Shown here one piece after another: positions 4,945 to 5,056 of a stretch of 5,056 bases of DNA (position 1 is the first letter of the stretch; each line of letters starts with the position of its first letter). The position numbers were made by a program, and so were the translations under genes. Source of the stretch: Calditrichota bacterium (lineage in GTDB: Bacteria; Zhuqueibacterota; Zhuqueibacteria; Zhuqueibacterales; Geothermadaptataceae); the NCBI GenBank assembly GCA_008501545.1, contig QQUM01000770.1, positions 1 through 5,056 on the forward strand, read 5' to 3'. Under the pieces are notes generated by a model. That model saw only the letters and a list, made by a program, of their open reading frames with translations. It searched no databases and was not told where the DNA came from.

Positions 4945-5056
4945 TTATAATGCAATCGATTGAAGATTGTTATAAAATTCCGGGAAAGAAACAGTCGCCA
5001 AATGTGCATCTTTGAGTGTCGTCTCGCCACCAGCCACCAGGGCAGCTACAGCAAAT
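4945..5056 (-). CDS. aroA: 3-phosphoshikimate 1-carboxyvinyltransferase (EPSP synthase), C-terminal end only
   Basis: A reading frame enters from the right edge (first full codon 5055-5053) and ends at TAA 4947-4945, giving 36 residues: it begins FAVAALVAGGETTLKDA and ends TVSFPEFYNNLQSIAL. This is the well-known C-terminus of EPSP synthase, where the DHR-x-AM-x-FA-x-A segment leads into a Gly-Glu-Thr strand and the terminal SFP-x-F motif; the DHR itself lies just outside. The enzyme condenses shikimate-3-phosphate with phosphoenolpyruvate, the step before AroC. The frame is too short, and lacks a start in the window, to be found by ORF length alone. Position directly before aroE (25-base gap) and the same strand support the call. 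Nothing can be said of the active site or glyphosate class. Confidence 0.88.
   Translation of the reverse strand, partial: FAVAALVAGGETTLKDAHLATVSFPEFYNNLQSIAL

Overview
This is bacterial chromosomal DNA of moderate base composition, gene-dense and free of visible mobile elements. No marker in the window fixes the taxon. Three traits fit a lineage in or near the Bacteroidota/Chlorobiota/Calditrichota (FCB) assemblage: four tRNA genes without an encoded CCA end, a shikimate kinase with a Gly-Gly-Gly-Thr-Pro loop, and mostly weak Shine-Dalgarno sites. This placement is a low-confidence inference.

Left part (1-1060, + strand). The window opens inside a PspA/IM30-type coiled-coil membrane-stress protein, whose last 138 residues are present, followed by a hairpin terminator. 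A roughly 200-base gap holds a sigma-70-like promoter (-35 at 548-553, -10 at 570-575). This promoter drives a cluster of four tRNA genes: Pro(TGG), Arg(TCT), His(GTG) and Glu(TTC). The cluster ends at a strong 13-bp hairpin flanked by A and T runs, which can serve both strands.

Right part (1070-5056, - strand). A tightly packed shikimate/chorismate operon runs leftward: aroA (only its last 36 codons are in the window), aroE, aroC, aroK, aroQ fused to a GAF domain, and a small gene of unknown function. It covers five of the seven steps from DAHP to chorismate: dehydroquinate dehydration (AroQ), shikimate formation (AroE), phosphorylation (AroK), enolpyruvyl transfer (AroA) and chorismate formation (AroC). 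The first two steps (AroF/G/H and AroB types) are not in view. Gaps are 25 and 14 bases, then the genes overlap by 13, 14 and 7 bases, so translational coupling is likely. The operon promoter lies beyond the right edge.

The most notable feature is the fifth gene. A complete type II 3-dehydroquinase continues in frame into a GAF domain resembling free methionine-(R)-sulfoxide reductase. The GAF part keeps two of the three family cysteines and the acidic ligand-binding residues but lacks the cysteine usually credited with resolving the disulfide. This suggests a ligand- or redox-sensing module attached to a biosynthetic enzyme. The last gene of the operon is unassigned and may also belong to this pathway or its control.
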